From positions 1-64,000 of the forward strand of contig CAYTTC010000004.1 of assembly GCA_964440525.1 (NCBI GenBank): 64,000 nt of DNA, given 5' to 3'. The position numbers were made by a program, and so were the translations under genes. The stretch's first letter is position 1, and every line of letters begins with the position of its first letter. This document shows positions 35,565-42,969 of this stretch, one piece after another. Under the pieces are notes generated by a model. It had not been told where the DNA came from, did no database searches, and saw only the letters and a program-made list of their open reading frames with translations. The stretch comes from DASWJZ01 sp964440525. GTDB lineage: Bacteria > Pseudomonadota > Alphaproteobacteria > Rhizobiales > Afifellaceae.

Positions 35565-35579
35565 ATTTCAAGCTTCAAA
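35565..35579 (-). promoter_or_regulatory. AAGCTTGAAAT operator-like site upstream of the monooxygenase/reductase operon
   Basis: On the minus strand the site reads TTTGAAGCTTGAAAT, an almost perfect inverted repeat around AAGCTT. It lies 52 bp before the ATG at 35513. It is one of six related sites in the window; the shared half AAGCTTGAAAT points toward the operon. Confidence 0.6.
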
Positions 35580-35587
35580 CTTCTGAT

Positions 35588-36168
35588 CCTCCCCCGCGAA
35601 GCGGGGGAGGGGGACCGCCGAAGGCGGTGGAGGGGGCAGACACTGTCACGACACCTGCGGGCCCCTCCACCGCACTGCGTGGCTAGGCTCCCCCTGATGA
35701 AGAGCGGGCAACCGCTTGCGCGATCATCAACAGGATGCCGTTCAAGCGGTGGTCGTCGAGCACATCGACGGCCATCACACGCAAGACCAGTACGTTTTGC
35801 TTCGCGAGCCATTCGTCGCGGCTAGCGTCATGACGAATCCGATCAGGATGGTCATGGATAGCGCCATCGACTTCGACCGCCAATCGGGCCGATACGCAAA
35901 AGAAGTCGAGAACATATGGTCCCATCGGATGTTGCCGTCGGAACCGCATCCCCTCCAGGCGACCTCCCCGCAAAGCCTCACAGAGGACGACCTCCGGCAA
36001 GTCATGTCGCGTCGCAGCGCTCGCGCCCGTTTGAAACGTCAGAATCGGCGCACGCAAATTTCACCCTCCCATGGCATCATACTAACCAGAGGGATCGCAG
36101 GCCCCGCACCTAGCGGTCGCCCCCTCCACCGCCTTCGGCGGTCCCCCTCCCCCGCTTCGCGGGTGAGG
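35588..36168. repeat. GC-rich palindromic repeats as inverted flanks of a DUF559 gene
   Basis: Between the two catabolic operons, a 50-bp motif at 35588-35637 (hairpins CCTCCCCCGCgaaGCGGGGGAGG and ACCGCCgaaGGCGGT) is repeated in inverted orientation at 36119-36168 with only a few changes. A degenerate second half follows the first copy (about 35661-35694, CCCCTCCACCGCACTGCG). The DUF559 gene lies between the inverted copies. Related copies occur at 46227-46340. The arrangement resembles a dispersed repeat with a resident gene. Confidence 0.7.
35683..36057 (-). CDS. DUF559 (Vsr-like endonuclease fold) protein
   Basis: The 124-residue protein matches the DUF559 pattern: LEGMRFRRQHPMGPYVLDFF, then ARLAVEVDGAIHDHPD (the VEVDG acidic residues and a His of the restriction-endonuclease-like core), RDEWLAKQNVLVLRVMAVDVL. 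The N-terminus is shorter and less typical than usual (WRxLR-type helix reads VVLCEALRGGRL), and the C-terminus ends in repeat-derived sequence (SSSGGA), so the copy may be decaying. DUF559 proteins are predicted nucleases of unknown role, often found inside repetitive intergenic sequence. Here the gene sits between inverted repeats, unrelated to the flanking operons. Confidence 0.7.
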   Translation of the reverse strand: MRAPILTFQTGASAATRHDLPEVVLCEALRGGRLEGMRFRRQHPMGPYVLDFFCVSARLAVEVDGAIHDHPDRIRHDASRDEWLAKQNVLVLRVMAVDVLDDHRLNGILLMIAQAVARSSSGGA

Positions 36169-36192
36169 AACCAATGCTTCACCCGCTCAATA

Positions 36193-37749
36193 CTAGAGCG
36201 TGCGAATGGTCTTCAGCGCGCCCTCCAGCATTTCGCCTTCCTCGTCTTTCAGCGCCGCTTCGATAAGGCGGTGCAGCCATTCGGCGGCGTCGTTACGGCC
36301 AGAGAGGATGGGCACCGCCGAAACGACGCGGTCGTATTTCGATTCGCCGCGCGCATGGGTGTCGCTGTAGCCCTTGATGAGACGCCGGCAGCGGAGCACC
36401 TCGACGCCGAGCGCGTAATCCTTGCGGAGGGTGTCGCGGGCGAAGCCGAGCCATTTTTCGAGATGCGCGGTCTCGATCCTGTGGCGCAGCGTGCGTCGCC
36501 GCATCCGCCGCAATCCGCCGAGGAGATAGAGCGCGAAAAACCAGTGGATTCGGTCGGTGCGGACATGGCGACCCTTGTTGACGACGCGGTCGAGCACGCG
36601 GGTGAGGCGCGGGCGCGCCAGAATGAAGGCACCGAGCCCCGCCGGCATCGTCCCGCAGACCTCCTCGATGCGCGGATGCATGAACTCGGTGATCTGCAGA
36701 ACCTGATCCTGCCCCACACCGATTTCCCTCTCGACGCGGCGGAAGCGCGTGGCGCGCGTCTTCAGGTCGGCGACACGGATCACGTCGTCATAGGCCATTG
36801 CGTTCGCGACATACTTGGCGGCCTCAACGGTGAAGGCGAAGCCATTGTGAGCGCCGCCCGCCGCGCGATCGACGTCATGCAGTGCCTTCAGCCGATCGAG
36901 ATACTCGCCGCCGTAGCGGACGTCCTGGAAATCGACGACCTTCCGCAGACCTGCATTCAGCATCGGCTGCGCGTTCGCCGGAAACGCGCGAGCGATGCGG
37001 TCGACGAGGCTCGCCCAGGCACGAGTCTCGCCCTCCGGTCCACGTACGGAGTCCTTCTCGGACCCGGTCGAAGCTGATGTGGCTGGTGGGCCCGAGCCTC
37101 TGGCGCCCTCCGCCTCCGGCCGTTGCGCTGCTTCAAAGCCGGCGCGAAACGCCTTGAGGCTGGCGGCCGCGCCGCGTCCGCCCGTCTCGACCGTCGCTTC
37201 GAAAGCTTCACGCGGGAAGGGCAGAACTTCCGCGCCCGCCAGCGCTCCGAAGAGGCTTGCCGAGATCATGCTGCCGTTCTCGGCCGCAAGCCGCTCCAGG
37301 TCCCAGCCGAGGAAGCGCTTGGCGTTCTTGCGCGCCGCGTCGAGCACCGGTTCCGGATCGGCGATGCCGCTTCCGGGCATGACCTTCTCGATGACGGCGA
37401 GCGTGCGGTGGGTGGAGGCGATGAGCGTGGTGCGATCCGGCGTGACGAGCCCTCGCATCATCGCGCGGCCGGCTTCCATCAACTCGGCGGCCAGCACGAT
37501 GTCCACGTCCCCCGGCGCCGGCATAAGCGAGAGAATCGGCGTGCCTTCACCCTCCGGAACCAGTTCGATGTAGTAGATCGTCGCGCCGGTCCGCTGCGCG
37601 ACGCCCGGAACGGATGTGGACTGGGCATACCAGCCGTTTCGTTCGGCGAGCTCGACGATCCAGTCGGAGATAACGCCACCGCCCTGACCGCCGACCGCGA
37701 GGATAGCGAGCTTGATGATCCGGTCGCCGGTGGAGGGCGGCGCAAGCAT
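36193..37749 (-). CDS. iorB: Indolepyruvate-type 2-oxoacid:ferredoxin oxidoreductase, beta/gamma subunit
   Basis: The 518-residue subunit begins LAILAVGGQGGGVISDWI, the gamma-domain signature of 2-oxoacid:ferredoxin oxidoreductases, followed by SVPGVAQRTGATIYYIEL. This domain spans about 1-210; a long helical C-terminal domain (about 250-518) is the extension seen in the alphaproteobacterial subfamily (DUF6537-like). The start is 3 nt after the stop of the alpha-subunit gene. With IorA it would decarboxylate an aryl-2-oxoacid to the aryl-CoA, reducing ferredoxin. Isatinate is an aryl-2-oxoacid, so in this operon the product could be 2-aminobenzoyl-CoA. Confidence 0.85.
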   Translation of the reverse strand: MLAPPSTGDRIIKLAILAVGGQGGGVISDWIVELAERNGWYAQSTSVPGVAQRTGATIYYIELVPEGEGTPILSLMPAPGDVDIVLAAELMEAGRAMMRGLVTPDRTTLIASTHRTLAVIEKVMPGSGIADPEPVLDAARKNAKRFLGWDLERLAAENGSMISASLFGALAGAEVLPFPREAFEATVETGGRGAAASLKAFRAGFEAAQRPEAEGARGSGPPATSASTGSEKDSVRGPEGETRAWASLVDRIARAFPANAQPMLNAGLRKVVDFQDVRYGGEYLDRLKALHDVDRAAGGAHNGFAFTVEAAKYVANAMAYDDVIRVADLKTRATRFRRVEREIGVGQDQVLQITEFMHPRIEEVCGTMPAGLGAFILARPRLTRVLDRVVNKGRHVRTDRIHWFFALYLLGGLRRMRRRTLRHRIETAHLEKWLGFARDTLRKDYALGVEVLRCRRLIKGYSDTHARGESKYDRVVSAVPILSGRNDAAEWLHRLIEAALKDEEGEMLEGALKTIRTL

Positions 37750-37752
37750 GGT

Positions 37753-39906
37753 TCAGGCGACCTCCGCTCCGAAGACAAGGCGTCTGGCGTCGCGACGCTT
37801 CTGCAGCCAGCTCGTCACTGCTGTACGCATGCGCGCGAAGAAGCGGTCCAAGGCGCGTGGATTGTGGATCACGTCGGCGCGGTAGAAGGACGGACAGAGG
37901 ACCGCTGCATCGGCGACCTCGCCGCAATTGCCGCAACCGACGCAGGACTGGTCAATCGAGGCGACCGGGTCGTCACGCAGCGGATCGTCGAGCACCTTCA
38001 CCGACAGCGACGGGCAACCCGAAAGCCGCATGCATGCATGGTCGCCGGTGCAGACATCCTCGTCCACGCCGAAGCGCGGCTTCACCACGCGCTCGCCGCC
38101 GGCAATCGCCTTGGCGACGAGCGGCTTCTCGCGGCGCTGCTTGTTGAGCATGCATTCCGACGAGGCGACGATGATCTTCGGCCCCTTCTCCATCGTCGTC
38201 AGCGCCTCTTTCAGCGTGTCGCGTATCCATTTCACGTCGTAGGTCCGGTCGGTTTGCCGGACCCATTTCGCCCCGACGCCGCGGACCGCGTCGGCGATCG
38301 TATGGCTGGTAGAGCGCGACCGGTTCGTGGCGCGGGAGGAGAGGATGTCCTGCCCGCCGGTCGCCGCCGAATAGAAATTATCGACGATGATCGTCACGCC
38401 GTTGTGCTTGTTGAAGACGGCGTTGCCGATGCTGCTCGAGAGCCCGTTATGCCAAAAACCGCCGTCACCCATGATGGAGATCGGGCGCTTCTTCGCCTCG
38501 ACATTGAAGGCCGAGGCCGATGCCGGCCCTAAGCCGTAACCCATTGTGCTCGCGCCAATATTGAAGGGCGGCAGGATCGAGAAGAGATGGCAGCCGATGT
38601 CGGCCGCGATGTGGTGGGGGCCAAGCTCCTTCTCGACGAGCTTCATCGCCGCGAAGATCGGCCGCTCCGGGCAGCCAATGCAGAAGCCGGGCGGCCGCGG
38701 CGGCACGAACTTCGACAGGTCGGCGATCGGCGAGGCGTCCGGCTCGTTCGGCGCCCGATCGCTGTCGCTCAAAAGATCGGGCGCGTTCGTCCTCAGGAAG
38801 CTCCGGACGCTCGCGAGCATCACCGCGCCGGTGTACTCACCAGCGACCGGCAACGGGTCCTTGCCGAAAAGCTTCGTCTCAATACGCCCCTTGTGGAGCA
38901 TCGCGCCAAAGGCTTGCTCGATATGGTTGGGCTGGCCTTCCTCAACGACAAGGATGGCGTCCTTGTCGCGCGCGAAGTCGAGGAATTCTTCATCGATCAG
39001 CGGATAGGTGACGTTCAGCACGTAGAGCGCTACGTCGGTATTGCCGCGAATGTCGGCGAGGCCGAGCCGCAGCAGCGCACGCATGACGCCGTTATACATG
39101 CCACCCTGCATGACGATGCCGACGCGGCCGTCCTTCGGCCCGAAGTGCTCGTTCAATCCGCGCTCGCGGATGAACTTCACCGCCGCCGGCCAGCGCTTCG
39201 TGATCTTCTCCTGTTCGTGGAGATAGGAGGCGGGCGGCAGCACGATGCGGTTCGTATCGCGCTGCGGGTTCTCCAGCGCTTCGGCCAGGCTCATCTTCGG
39301 GCGCTGGTTGTCGCGGGCCTTGAAGCGGCCATGCACGTGGCAGGAGCGTATGCGCACTTCGAGCATGACCGGCGTGTTCGACACTTCCGAAAGCTCGAAA
39401 CCGTCACGCACCGATTTGACGATCATTTCGAGGTTCGGGCGCGGATCGAGCAGCCAGATCTGCGATTTCATCGCGAACGCGTGGCTCCGCTCCTGCATGA
39501 TCGAAGAGCCTTCGCCGTAATCCTCACCGACGATGATGAGTGCGCCGCCCTTCACACCACCAGACGCGAGATTGGCAAGCGCGTCGGAGGCGACGTTGGT
39601 GCCAACCGTCGACTTGAAGGTGACCGCGCCGCGGATCGGATAGTGCACGGACGCCGCGAGCGTCGCCGCCGCGGTCGCTTCGGAGGCGCTCGATTCGAAG
39701 TGCACGCCGAGCTCGCCGAGAATGTCCTGCGCGTCGGCGAGCACGTCCATCAGGTGCGAGATCGGCGCGCCCTGATAGCCCGCGACGTAAGCGACGCCGC
39801 ATTCGAGCAGCGCCTTGGTCACCGCGAGAATGCCTTCGCCGCGGAACTCCTCGCCGGCGCCGATGCGGAGCTGCTGCACCTCTTTCGCAAAGGATCGCTC
39901 AGCCAT
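37753..39906 (-). CDS. iorA: Indolepyruvate-type 2-oxoacid:ferredoxin oxidoreductase, alpha subunit
   Basis: The 717-residue subunit has the pyrimidine-binding domain (GYQGAPISHLMDVL, ESSASEATAAATLAAS), the TPP-binding domain with ISIMGDGGFWHNG and NAVFNKHNG, and a C-terminal ferredoxin-like part with CTGDHACMRLSGCPS and CVGCGNC...CPSF, providing cysteines for Fe-S clusters. A further FCIGCPERP motif lies mid-protein, as in IorA. The enzyme class converts an aryl-2-oxoacid, CoA and oxidised ferredoxin into aryl-acyl-CoA and CO2. The isatin-hydrolase-like gene in the same operon suggests isatinate, rather than indolepyruvate, as the physiological substrate. An oxygen-tolerant variant is implied by the oxygenase genes around it. 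Confidence 0.86.
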   Translation of the reverse strand: MAERSFAKEVQQLRIGAGEEFRGEGILAVTKALLECGVAYVAGYQGAPISHLMDVLADAQDILGELGVHFESSASEATAAATLAASVHYPIRGAVTFKSTVGTNVASDALANLASGGVKGGALIIVGEDYGEGSSIMQERSHAFAMKSQIWLLDPRPNLEMIVKSVRDGFELSEVSNTPVMLEVRIRSCHVHGRFKARDNQRPKMSLAEALENPQRDTNRIVLPPASYLHEQEKITKRWPAAVKFIRERGLNEHFGPKDGRVGIVMQGGMYNGVMRALLRLGLADIRGNTDVALYVLNVTYPLIDEEFLDFARDKDAILVVEEGQPNHIEQAFGAMLHKGRIETKLFGKDPLPVAGEYTGAVMLASVRSFLRTNAPDLLSDSDRAPNEPDASPIADLSKFVPPRPPGFCIGCPERPIFAAMKLVEKELGPHHIAADIGCHLFSILPPFNIGASTMGYGLGPASASAFNVEAKKRPISIMGDGGFWHNGLSSSIGNAVFNKHNGVTIIVDNFYSAATGGQDILSSRATNRSRSTSHTIADAVRGVGAKWVRQTDRTYDVKWIRDTLKEALTTMEKGPKIIVASSECMLNKQRREKPLVAKAIAGGERVVKPRFGVDEDVCTGDHACMRLSGCPSLSVKVLDDPLRDDPVASIDQSCVGCGNCGEVADAAVLCPSFYRADVIHNPRALDRFFARMRTAVTSWLQKRRDARRLVFGAEVA

Positions 39907-39935
39907 GACCGTTCATCTCCGTCCCAAGCGCGCCG

Positions 39936-40448
39936 TCAAATCTCGTGCCGCCTGATATTGCGCAAGACCCTCGTCAAAAGCCGAATCAACGTCTCGTATT
40001 CCGCGTCGGAAATTCCCGCGAACATCCGCTCGAAGGCGCCGTGCATCTCCGGCCAGAAGCAGCGGAAAACCTCTCGCCCGGCTTCCGTCACATGCACTTC
40101 GCGCACGCGCATGTCGCCGGGTCGATTTTTTCGGCGGACGAGGCCGTCGCGTTCCATGCCATCAAGTGCGCGGCTCATCGTCGACGGCTCGGTGACAGTA
40201 TAGACCGAAAGCTCGTTCACGGTTGCGCCGGACATCATCGAGAGGACGGCGAGAGTCCGCATCTGGACGGTGTTGAGGTTATGCTCCCTGAGCCGCACCT
40301 GAAGGTCGCCGTTCCAGCGCGCCACGATCCGGTTCAGGAGATAGGGCGCAAAATGATCGAGGCCGATCTCGCCGAGCGTTGGCACGCGGGTCCGTTCGGC
40401 CTCCTCAGGCTCCGCGGCTGTTTTCATGATCGGCTCGGCGCGGCTCAT
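39936..40448 (-). CDS. MarR-family regulator 1
   Basis: The 170-residue protein is a MarR winged-helix regulator: LNTVQMRTLAVLSMMSGATVNELS (first helices), the recognition region TEPSTMSRALDGMERDGLVRR and the wing RPGDMRVREVHVTEAGR, with dimerisation helices at both ends. MarR proteins usually repress catabolic operons until an aromatic acid binds. Its ATG overlaps the stop of the FAD oxidoreductase gene (ATGA), so it is made from the cyclase-FAD-iorAB operon and probably controls the divergent promoter at 42840-42969. The ligand may be an indolic or anthranilate-type compound. Confidence 0.85.
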   Translation of the reverse strand: MSRAEPIMKTAAEPEEAERTRVPTLGEIGLDHFAPYLLNRIVARWNGDLQVRLREHNLNTVQMRTLAVLSMMSGATVNELSVYTVTEPSTMSRALDGMERDGLVRRKNRPGDMRVREVHVTEAGREVFRCFWPEMHGAFERMFAGISDAEYETLIRLLTRVLRNIRRHEI

Positions 40449-42025
40449 GCGAGACGCTCCGCCAGCGCAAAGCCCGAGCCGCCGGAAAGTCCCGGTCCCG
40501 GATGGGTCGAAGCGCCGATCTGATAGAGGCCGCGGATCGAAGTGGTGTGGTTCACCGAATTGGAGAACGGCCGCCAGATGAAGGACTGATCGATGGAGCA
40601 GGCACCGCCGTAGGGATCGCCGCCGAAGAGGTTGATGTTCATCGCCTCGAGATCGGAGGGGGAGTAAGCACGCCGCGCCACGACGTTCTCGCGGAACCCT
40701 TCGATTTGGTTCGCCAGGATGGCCTCTACGCGGTCGGCATAGGCCTCGCGGATGGCCTCGCTCCAGCCGCCGTCCTCTGTGGCGGCTATCTTTCCCGCGG
40801 CGTCGCCCTTGATCGTCCGCGGGGCCTCGGGGAGCTGAATCCAAAGGATGCCGGCGCCTGCGGGGCATCGCGTTGGATCGAGCGCATGTGGCTGGCCGAC
40901 GCAGATCGTCGGCACCTCCGGCAGCATGCCGCGCTCGCACTCGTTGACCGCTTTCGACACGCCGTCGAGGCCCGGAGTCAAATGGAGAAGCGCCACCTGG
41001 CCAAGCTCCGGCGCTTTCCAGCGCGGCGGCGCCTTCAGCGCGTAGTGGATCTGTATGTTGCCCTTGCCGTAGCGATAGTTTTCCGCGCGCCCGCGCGCCT
41101 CGTCGCCTGCAGTGGTTTTTGGCAGAAGCCGGCCGTAAAGCTGCGTCGGCGTCACCGAGCAGATCACGCCCTGCGCAGCCTCTATCGTCTCACCGGTCGC
41201 GAGGCGGACGCCACTCGCGCGGCTGTCGGAGACGACGATCTCGGCGACATCCGCGCCGGTCCGCACCTCGCCGCCCTGCTCTCGGATGAGCCCCTCGAAG
41301 GCGGCGGCGGCTTTCGCAGCGCCGCCTTTGACGACAGGCGCGCCGGCCGCTCCGAGAGCAAAGGCGATCACTCTGCCGATCTCGCCGGCAAAGGCGCTTT
41401 CCGGCCCGAGCCCGGCGTGCAGCACCCACGGCGCGAAGAGTGCCCGCACGAGATCCGACTGGTAGCGCGTTTCGAGCCAGCTCCGGCCCGAACGGAGCGC
41501 CTCGCCGAGCCGCGCGCTGAGGCCGCGCGGGCCGCGACGCCACGCTTCGCGGAGAAGCAGCTGCGCTGTCCCCCGCGTCCAGAGCGCGCCGCCGAGGAGA
41601 CCGAAGACCAGCGCGGCGTCGCGCTCCACCGTCTCCACATCGGCGCGGTAGCTGTCTCCGTCCCCGGCGGCCACCTCATTGAGGCGCACGACATTCGCCG
41701 CACGGTCGGTCGAAAGGATAAGGCTGCGGCCGTCCGGGAGAACCACCCCGGTCGGACGCGGGACATGGGCAAAGTCGAGACCGTGCCGTGCGAGGTCCGG
41801 CCCGAGCTTGGCGAAAGCGGGCGAAGTGATGAAGAGGACAAAGGTCGTCGCCATCACGTCGTGGATGTATCCCGGCGCGGTGATCGCCTCGGTGCGCATG
41901 CAGCCGCCCGCCACCTTTTCCCGCTCCAGCACCAGAACCCGCCGCCCCTTCTTGCCGAGCAGCGCGGCGCAGGTGAGCCCGTTGATCCCGCTGCCGACGA
42001 TTACATAGTCCGCGGCGGCTGCCAT
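40445..42025 (-). CDS. FAD-dependent oxidoreductase A (phytoene-desaturase-like)
   Basis: The 526-residue flavoprotein has the N-terminal FAD motif YVIVGSGINGLTCAALLGKKG and VLVLEREKVAGGC, and the C-terminal GLYQIGASTHPGPGLSGGSG segment that closes the FAD site, both typical of phytoene-dehydrogenase/amine-oxidase-like proteins. It is clearly paralogous to the divergent gene 42970-44538 (compare VGQPHALDPTRCPAG with VGQPTAIDPSRAPTG). The start MAAAADYV at 42025 is 25 nt downstream of the cyclase stop; longer readings are rejected because the FAD motif begins there. The pair may oxidise an indolic substrate upstream of isatin. Confidence 0.83.
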   Translation of the reverse strand: MAAAADYVIVGSGINGLTCAALLGKKGRRVLVLEREKVAGGCMRTEAITAPGYIHDVMATTFVLFITSPAFAKLGPDLARHGLDFAHVPRPTGVVLPDGRSLILSTDRAANVVRLNEVAAGDGDSYRADVETVERDAALVFGLLGGALWTRGTAQLLLREAWRRGPRGLSARLGEALRSGRSWLETRYQSDLVRALFAPWVLHAGLGPESAFAGEIGRVIAFALGAAGAPVVKGGAAKAAAAFEGLIREQGGEVRTGADVAEIVVSDSRASGVRLATGETIEAAQGVICSVTPTQLYGRLLPKTTAGDEARGRAENYRYGKGNIQIHYALKAPPRWKAPELGQVALLHLTPGLDGVSKAVNECERGMLPEVPTICVGQPHALDPTRCPAGAGILWIQLPEAPRTIKGDAAGKIAATEDGGWSEAIREAYADRVEAILANQIEGFRENVVARRAYSPSDLEAMNINLFGGDPYGGACSIDQSFIWRPFSNSVNHTTSIRGLYQIGASTHPGPGLSGGSGFALAERLA

Positions 42026-42050
42026 CGCGTGCTGCCCGCTTCCTCGCGTC

Positions 42051-42839
42051 TCAGCGCTTCGGCACGAGCGCCAGCGCCCGGATCGGGCTGCCGGTGCCAT
42101 TGACGAATTTCAGCGGCGCGGCGATCAGAATCGCGCCGCGCGGCGGCAGCTTGTCGAGGTTGGAAAGGCTGGCGAGCCCGTAGCGGTTGTTCTTGTGCAA
42201 GAGATTGTGCGCGGGATAGGGCGGGTCGAAGCCGCCAGCTTTGCCGGCGTCGGTGCCGACCGTTTCGGTGCCCCAGCCGGCGATCCCCTTTCCGATCAGA
42301 TACTCGATGCAGTCGACCGTCGGCCCGGGCGAGTGGGGCATGTTGTCCTTTACGTTCAAGAACTCAGCCTCGCTCCTATTGCGCGGGTACCAGTCGGTCC
42401 GCATCAGCACCCACGAGCCCTTCTCGATCGCGCCATGCTGTTTCTCCCAGGCGTGCACGCCATCGGCGGTGAGGAGGAAGTCTTCGTTCCCCTTGGTCTC
42501 CTTGCTGCAATCGATGACAGAGGCCGGGCCGACCAGCTTCTGCACCGGCAGCTTGTCCGTTGTCCCGTCCTTGTAGTCCTTGCCGGTGATCCAGTGGACC
42601 GGCGCGTCGAAATGCGTGCCGGAATGCTCGCCGAGCTTGAACCAGTTCCACGCCCAATAAGGCCCGTCAGCATCGTAGTTTGAGATCGTGTGGACCTCGA
42701 TTTTCGGCGTGTTCTTGAAGGGCGGCGGGAGCTTGATGAGCGGTGTGTCGGGCCCGAGCGGCACGGCAAGGTCCACCACTTCGACGCCTCCCGACAGAAG
42801 CAGGGTTGCCAGTTCTTTCAGCGTCTCGGTCGCCGCCAT
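42051..42839 (-). CDS. Isatin hydrolase-like cyclase-family metal hydrolase
   Basis: The 262-residue protein is a cyclase-family hydrolase with the Mn/Zn motif HSGTHFDAPVHW (HxGTHxDxPxH, about 72-83). The early VVDLAVPLGPDTP and the long WAWNWFKLGE segment are typical of isatin hydrolases; kynurenine formamidases of the same fold are an alternative. Isatin hydrolase opens isatin to isatinate, a route known in indole-3-acetate breakdown by Bradyrhizobium. It is the first gene of the operon containing iorAB, which supports the isatin reading because isatinate is an aryl-2-oxoacid. No signal peptide is seen. Confidence 0.82.
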   Translation of the reverse strand: MAATETLKELATLLLSGGVEVVDLAVPLGPDTPLIKLPPPFKNTPKIEVHTISNYDADGPYWAWNWFKLGEHSGTHFDAPVHWITGKDYKDGTTDKLPVQKLVGPASVIDCSKETKGNEDFLLTADGVHAWEKQHGAIEKGSWVLMRTDWYPRNRSEAEFLNVKDNMPHSPGPTVDCIEYLIGKGIAGWGTETVGTDAGKAGGFDPPYPAHNLLHKNNRYGLASLSNLDKLPPRGAILIAAPLKFVNGTGSPIRALALVPKR

Positions 42840-42969
42840 GTCTCGTCCTCCCGCGAGCGGGAATTTTCCCGCCTAAGCCTCAGCGGGCAGACTAGTCCGA
42901 AAAATATGCATTCGCAAATATCTACCGTTGAAATACACTTGCGGCGAGAGCGGGCGGGGGCTGGGCCGC
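42840..42969. promoter_or_regulatory. Divergent promoter/operator region between cyclase and FAD oxidoreductase B
   Basis: The 130-bp gap drives the cyclase-FAD-marR-iorAB operon (minus) and the paralogous FAD gene (plus). It has an AT-rich patch, ATATGCATTCGCAAATAT at 42904-42921, an imperfect inverted repeat of the kind bound by MarR proteins, and CGCAA (42912-42916) facing TTGCG (42939-42943). It lacks the AAGCTTGAA motif found upstream of the other units of the island. Confidence 0.5.

Noticed and set aside
42051..42839. Kynurenine formamidase (KynB) as the identity of the cyclase-family protein
   Set aside because: No tryptophan dioxygenase is present and the operon carries an aryl-2-oxoacid oxidoreductase, which fits isatinate better. 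It remains a secondary possibility.
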